From contig JADILW010000010.1 of the NCBI GenBank assembly GCA_017695095.1, positions 1-36,101 of the forward strand: DNA of 36,101 nt, given 5' to 3'. A model generated the notes under the pieces. The model saw only the letters and a program-made list of their open reading frames with translations, was not told the origin of the DNA and made no database searches. This stretch comes from Candidatus Cryptobacteroides avistercoris (lineage in GTDB: Bacteria > Bacteroidota > Bacteroidia > Bacteroidales > UBA932). A program made the position numbers and the translations under genes. Shown piece by piece: positions 32,984 to 36,101 of the stretch; position 1 is the first letter of the stretch; every line of letters begins with the position of its first letter.

Positions 32984-34317
32984 TTCCAAAGATCTTTCCA
33001 AGTTGATTTCTTACCGAACATGAGTATGCCGACCTTGTATATCTTGGCCGAGAACCAGGCGAAGACGGCGAAGGTGGCCACAAGCAGGACTACCGACAGC
33101 ACTATCTCCCAGACTGGCACTCCGAACGGAAGGCGCGCCAGCATGACTATGGGAGAGGTGAAGGGTATGATGGAGCCCCAGAACACGATTCCGCTGTCAG
33201 GGGCCTTGAAGGCATAGAGGGCGATGAAGAACGCCAGCAGCAGGGGAACCGTGAGCGGAATCTGCAGCTGCTGCGTGTCCCCCTCGCTCTCCACGGCGGA
33301 GCCTATGGCCGCGAAGAGGGATGCGTAGAGCATGTATCCGAACACGAAGAACACGATGAAGCAGATGACTATCTGCCCGAAAGGAATGTTGGCCAGCGAC
33401 GACAGCAGGATCGAGGCCTCTCCCTGGTCGGAGGCTGCCGCAATCGCGGTCTCTGCCATAGAAGGGTCCATTCCGGCCATCTGGGCCATCTCCGCAGGGT
33501 CGGAGCCTGCAAAGAGAGAAGGTCCGGCGACTGCGCCGACCACTCCCACTATCGCAACAGTGAGCACCACCCAGAGCAGGAACTGTGTCAGCGCCACCAT
33601 GGCGATGCCTATTATCTTGCCGAACATGAGTTCGGTCGCCTTGACGGAGCTGATGAGCACCTCCACGACGCGGCTGGACTTCTCCTCAATCACCGACGAC
33701 ATCACCATGCCGCCGAACACCGCGATGAACATGTAGATGATCATTCCGAGCACCATGGACACGACCATGTAGACTCCGGACTCGGCCACCTTGGCCTCCC
33801 CGTCATCCTCGATGGTGTAGGAGCGCAGGCGCACGTCGGCCTTGACCTCGTCCATGATCTCCCCGAGCCCCTCTATGTCGTAGGAGCTTATCCTGTATTC
33901 CTCGACGGCATAGTCGATGCGGTTGCCGATGTTCTCGGTCATGTCCACGCCGAGCGGCTTGACCGAATAGATGGCGGCCTCGACCGTCCTTGCGGCGGAG
34001 TCGAGAGGCGAAATCTGGAGCACGGCGTCGTAGCCGAGCGAGGCGAGGTTCAGCTTCACGCTGTCGGCCTGCATGTCCGAGCAGTCGGCATAGGTGACCG
34101 TCTCGGTGTTCTCAAGCACCGGCAGCACTATGCCGGAGGCGTCGCACACCGCCACGGTCTTGCTCTCCTCCTTGGTCGCGAACATGATGAGCGAAGGCAG
34201 CAGGCACATCGCCGCGAACAGCACGGGCACCAGGAAGGTGGTGATCAGGAAGCTCTTCTTCTTTACGCGGTTGAGATACTCGCGCCTTATGATTATTCCT
34301 ATTATCCTTGAGTTCAT
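32965..34317 (-). CDS. ABC-2 type (NatB-like) export permease
   Basis: A 450-residue inner-membrane protein. One hydrophobic segment follows the start (FLITTFLVPVLFAAMCLLPSLI). A long extracytoplasmic loop of about 150 residues comes next. Then there is a cluster of five or more membrane segments: VSMVLGMIIYMFIAVFGG, IAMVALTQFLLWVVLTVAIVGVVG, IVICFIVFFVFGYMLYASL, VPLLLAFFIALYAF and IVLSVVLLVATFAVFAWF. This is the layout of NatB and the ABC-2 superfamily, whose members export sodium, drugs or other small solutes. The substrate here is unknown. Its start codon directly adjoins the stop of the ATPase gene. Confidence 0.9.
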   Translation of the reverse strand: MNSRIIGIIIRREYLNRVKKKSFLITTFLVPVLFAAMCLLPSLIMFATKEESKTVAVCDASGIVLPVLENTETVTYADCSDMQADSVKLNLASLGYDAVLQISPLDSAARTVEAAIYSVKPLGVDMTENIGNRIDYAVEEYRISSYDIEGLGEIMDEVKADVRLRSYTIEDDGEAKVAESGVYMVVSMVLGMIIYMFIAVFGGMVMSSVIEEKSSRVVEVLISSVKATELMFGKIIGIAMVALTQFLLWVVLTVAIVGVVGAVAGPSLFAGSDPAEMAQMAGMDPSMAETAIAAASDQGEASILLSSLANIPFGQIVICFIVFFVFGYMLYASLFAAIGSAVESEGDTQQLQIPLTVPLLLAFFIALYAFKAPDSGIVFWGSIIPFTSPIVMLARLPFGVPVWEIVLSVVLLVATFAVFAWFSAKIYKVGILMFGKKSTWKDLWKWFKQK

Positions 34318-35178
34318 TTATGCGCCCTCCCCTTCTGTTACGAGTTTGATGAAAATGTCGTTCATCCTGGGCATCAGCTCCTTGTAGGAGTTGATGGTCA
34401 CGCCCCTGCGGATGTATGACTCGAGAGTGGACGCTCCGTCGGTCTCACGCGGCAGCACTTCGGTGTGCCTGCCCTCGGCGTCGGACCAGACGAGCTCCAC
34501 GTTGTTGTTGCCGTACCTGCGGCGGATGTCGTCGACGGCCCCGGTGATCACGAGACGCGACTTGTTGATCAGCGCTATCTCGTCGCAGAGCTCCTCGACC
34601 GACTCCATGTTGTGGGTGGAGAGGATGATGGTCGCACCCTCTTCCTTGAGTCTCAGTATCTCCTGCCTGATGACCTCGGCGTTGACCGGGTCGAAGCCGG
34701 AGAACGGCTCGTCGAGTATCATCAGCGAGGGCTTGTGGACCACGGTGGTGATGAACTGCACCTTCTGGGCCATGCCCTTGGAGAGTTCCTCCACCTTCTT
34801 GTCCCACCAGCTCTGTATGCCGAAGCGCACGAACCAGTCCTTGAGCCCGTTCATCGCGTCGCGGGTGCTCATTCCCTTGAGCTCCGCCAGGTACATGGCC
34901 TGCTCCCCCACCTTCATCTTTCGGTAGAGGCCGCGCTCCTCGGGCATGTAGCCGATCTTCTCGACGTCACGCTGGGTTATGGGATTCCCCTTGAAGAGCA
35001 CCTGGCCCTCGTTGGGGATGGTTATACGGTTGATGATGCGGATAAGCGTGGTCTTTCCGGCTCCGTTGGGACCCAGCAGACCGAAGATCTTACCCTCGGG
35101 GATCGAGAGGTTGATGCCCTTGATGGCCACCTTCTCCCCGAAAGTCTTCGTAATGTGATTGCACTCTATTATTGCCAT
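34318..35178 (-). CDS. ABC transporter ATP-binding protein (NatA-like)
   Basis: A 286-residue cytoplasmic ATPase. Walker A is GPNGAGKTT (residues 36-44). The signature is LSKGMAQKVQF, a variant with LSKGM in place of LSGGQ, as is usual in NatA-type ATPases. Walker B is LMILDEPFSGFDP, and the H-loop lies in STHNMES. A DUF4162-like C-terminal extension begins near RLVITGAVDDIRRRYG and ends at LVTEGEGA. It is the first gene of an operon with the permease and the split 5'-nucleotidase. The 45-base region upstream is shared with the divergent holA gene. Confidence 0.93.
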   Translation of the reverse strand: MAIIECNHITKTFGEKVAIKGINLSIPEGKIFGLLGPNGAGKTTLIRIINRITIPNEGQVLFKGNPITQRDVEKIGYMPEERGLYRKMKVGEQAMYLAELKGMSTRDAMNGLKDWFVRFGIQSWWDKKVEELSKGMAQKVQFITTVVHKPSLMILDEPFSGFDPVNAEVIRQEILRLKEEGATIILSTHNMESVEELCDEIALINKSRLVITGAVDDIRRRYGNNNVELVWSDAEGRHTEVLPRETDGASTLESYIRRGVTINSYKELMPRMNDIFIKLVTEGEGA

Positions 35179-35208
35179 AGCGGGCGCTAATTTAAAAAGA
35201 AAAAAACT

Positions 35209-35216
35209 TATTTTTG
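35209..35216 (+). promoter_or_regulatory. -7 box of holA; likely near-leaderless transcript
   Basis: TATTTTTG fits TAnnTTTG exactly and ends 7 bases before the ATG at 35224, so the transcript should begin at or next to the start codon. No good TTG is present at the -33 distance. Confidence 0.5.
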
Positions 35217-35223
35217 CATTGAT

Positions 35224-36101
35224 ATGGCTAAGAATTCGTTAAGTATCGACGCCCTGTGCAGGCAGATCGCCGAAGATGCCGCGCACGGCAGGTTCAGCCC
35301 GATATACCTACTGATGGGAGACGAACCCTACTACCCGGAGCTCGTCTGCCGGGAGATCCAGCGCCACTGCATCCCCGAAGAGGACAAGGACTTCAACGAA
35401 ACTGTCTGGTACGGTTCCGACGTCGACGCCGACGAGGTGGTCTCCGAAGCCAGGCGCTACCCCATGATGGCCGAAAGGAGGCTCGTGGTGGTGAAGGAGG
35501 CGCAGGCCATGGGCGACATCGACAAGCTCGCCGCCTACTGCAGGGAGCCCCTCGACACCACCGTGCTGGTGCTCCTGCTGCGCCGCGCCTCGCTCGACAA
35601 GCGCAAGTCCCTCTACAAGGAGATTGCCGGGCACGGGGTCATCGTCGACTCCCCGGCCATACGCGACTACGCGATAACCGACTGGATAATAAGTTACTAC
35701 GCCAGCCGGAAACTCAGCATCGACCCTAAGGCCGCCATGCTGCTCGGCGAATCGGCGGGCACCGACCTCTCCACCATCGCGGTGGAGACCGACAAGCTCG
35801 TCAAGAACCTTCCTGAAGGAACCGCCCGCGTGGGCGTGGAGGACATAGAGAAGAACGTGGGCGTCTCCCGCCAGTTCAGCATATTCGAACTCACCAGGGA
35901 GCTCTCCTACCACAACTCGTCCAAAGCCCTGGCCATCGCCGCCCACATCGGCAATTCGGCGAGATTCAGCATGCCCATGGCAGTGAGCGCGCTCTACACC
36001 CACTTCTACCGCATACTCAAATACGCGGCCGCGGGCGCCGGCCGCGGCTCGGTGCCTCCCGACCTCAAGGCGAGAGCCCTCGCCGGAGTGAACCCCTACT
36101 T
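35224..36101 (+). CDS. holA: DNA polymerase III subunit delta, C-terminus cut by window edge
   Basis: Open from the ATG at 35224 to the window end (292 codons, no stop). It begins MAKNSLSIDALCRQIAEDAA, then FSPIYLLMGDEPYYPELVCREI, which is the family start (YLLxGxExYL). Next comes FNETVWYGSDVDADEVVSEARRYPMMAERRLVVVKEAQ, matching the segment that contacts ATP-binding partners and the clamp. EDIEKNVGVSRQFSIFELTREL lies in the conserved helical region. The product opens the beta sliding clamp as part of the clamp loader. About 50 C-terminal residues are probably outside the window. Confidence 0.9.
   Translation, partial: MAKNSLSIDALCRQIAEDAAHGRFSPIYLLMGDEPYYPELVCREIQRHCIPEEDKDFNETVWYGSDVDADEVVSEARRYPMMAERRLVVVKEAQAMGDIDKLAAYCREPLDTTVLVLLLRRASLDKRKSLYKEIAGHGVIVDSPAIRDYAITDWIISYYASRKLSIDPKAAMLLGESAGTDLSTIAVETDKLVKNLPEGTARVGVEDIEKNVGVSRQFSIFELTRELSYHNSSKALAIAAHIGNSARFSMPMAVSALYTHFYRILKYAAAGAGRGSVPPDLKARALAGVNPY

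Noticed and set aside
1..36101. CRISPR array, rRNA operon or prophage
   Set aside because: No regularly spaced direct repeats, no rRNA-like sequence, and no phage structural or integrase genes were seen.

Overview
The window looks like a chromosomal segment of a fairly high-GC member of the Bacteroidales. Three things point there: FimA/Mfa-type (type V) fimbrial gene families, TAnnTTTG-type promoter boxes, and lipoprotein-rich surface loci. A Rikenellaceae/Alistipes-like or related uncultured gut lineage is plausible, but the genus cannot be fixed from sequence reading alone.

Region 1 (1-17090) holds two six-gene fimbrial operons arranged head to head. Locus A runs leftward from 7657 and leaves the window at position 1. 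Locus B runs rightward from 7886 to a strong terminator at 17058-17090. Both have the same order: DUF3575-type small outer-membrane protein, DUF3868/OmpA-like/TPR protein, fimbrillin, Mfa2/FimB-type anchor lipoprotein, second FimA-like lipoprotein, large DUF4906-type tip protein. The short region between them (7658-7885) contains a perfect 19-bp inverted repeat (7690-7708 and 7832-7850). It encloses one good Bacteroidetes promoter, which in this sequence points to locus A. The centre of the segment is a small palindrome that supplies a TTG -33 element on both strands. The best reading is an invertible promoter that chooses between two alternative pili, and this is the main discovery candidate of the window.

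Region 2 (17100-23235) is a housekeeping and stress island. It holds an Rpn/PD-(D/E)XK nuclease-transposase family gene, a COG0523 (CobW-type) GTPase metallochaperone behind a 7-1-7 palindrome, methylglyoxal synthase, a small heat shock protein, a Fur-family repressor, an M64 metallopeptidase and an outer-membrane beta-barrel protein.

Region 3 (23235-30685) is a third, structurally divergent fimbrial operon (locus C) on the minus strand. It encodes an OmpA-like/TPR lipoprotein, a FimA-like subunit, an Mfa2-like anchor and a 1049-residue DUF4906-type tip protein. Its first gene overlaps an upstream single-stranded DNA-binding protein gene, and it has no DUF3575 gene.

Region 4 (30934-36101) contains a small Cys-rich zinc-ribbon protein and a leftward operon of an ABC-2 exporter (ATPase plus permease) followed by a 5'-nucleotidase family enzyme split into two genes in permuted order. 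The window ends inside holA, the DNA polymerase III delta subunit gene. No rRNA, tRNA, CRISPR array or insertion sequence with terminal repeats was recognised, and no gap without a gene exceeds 300 bases.
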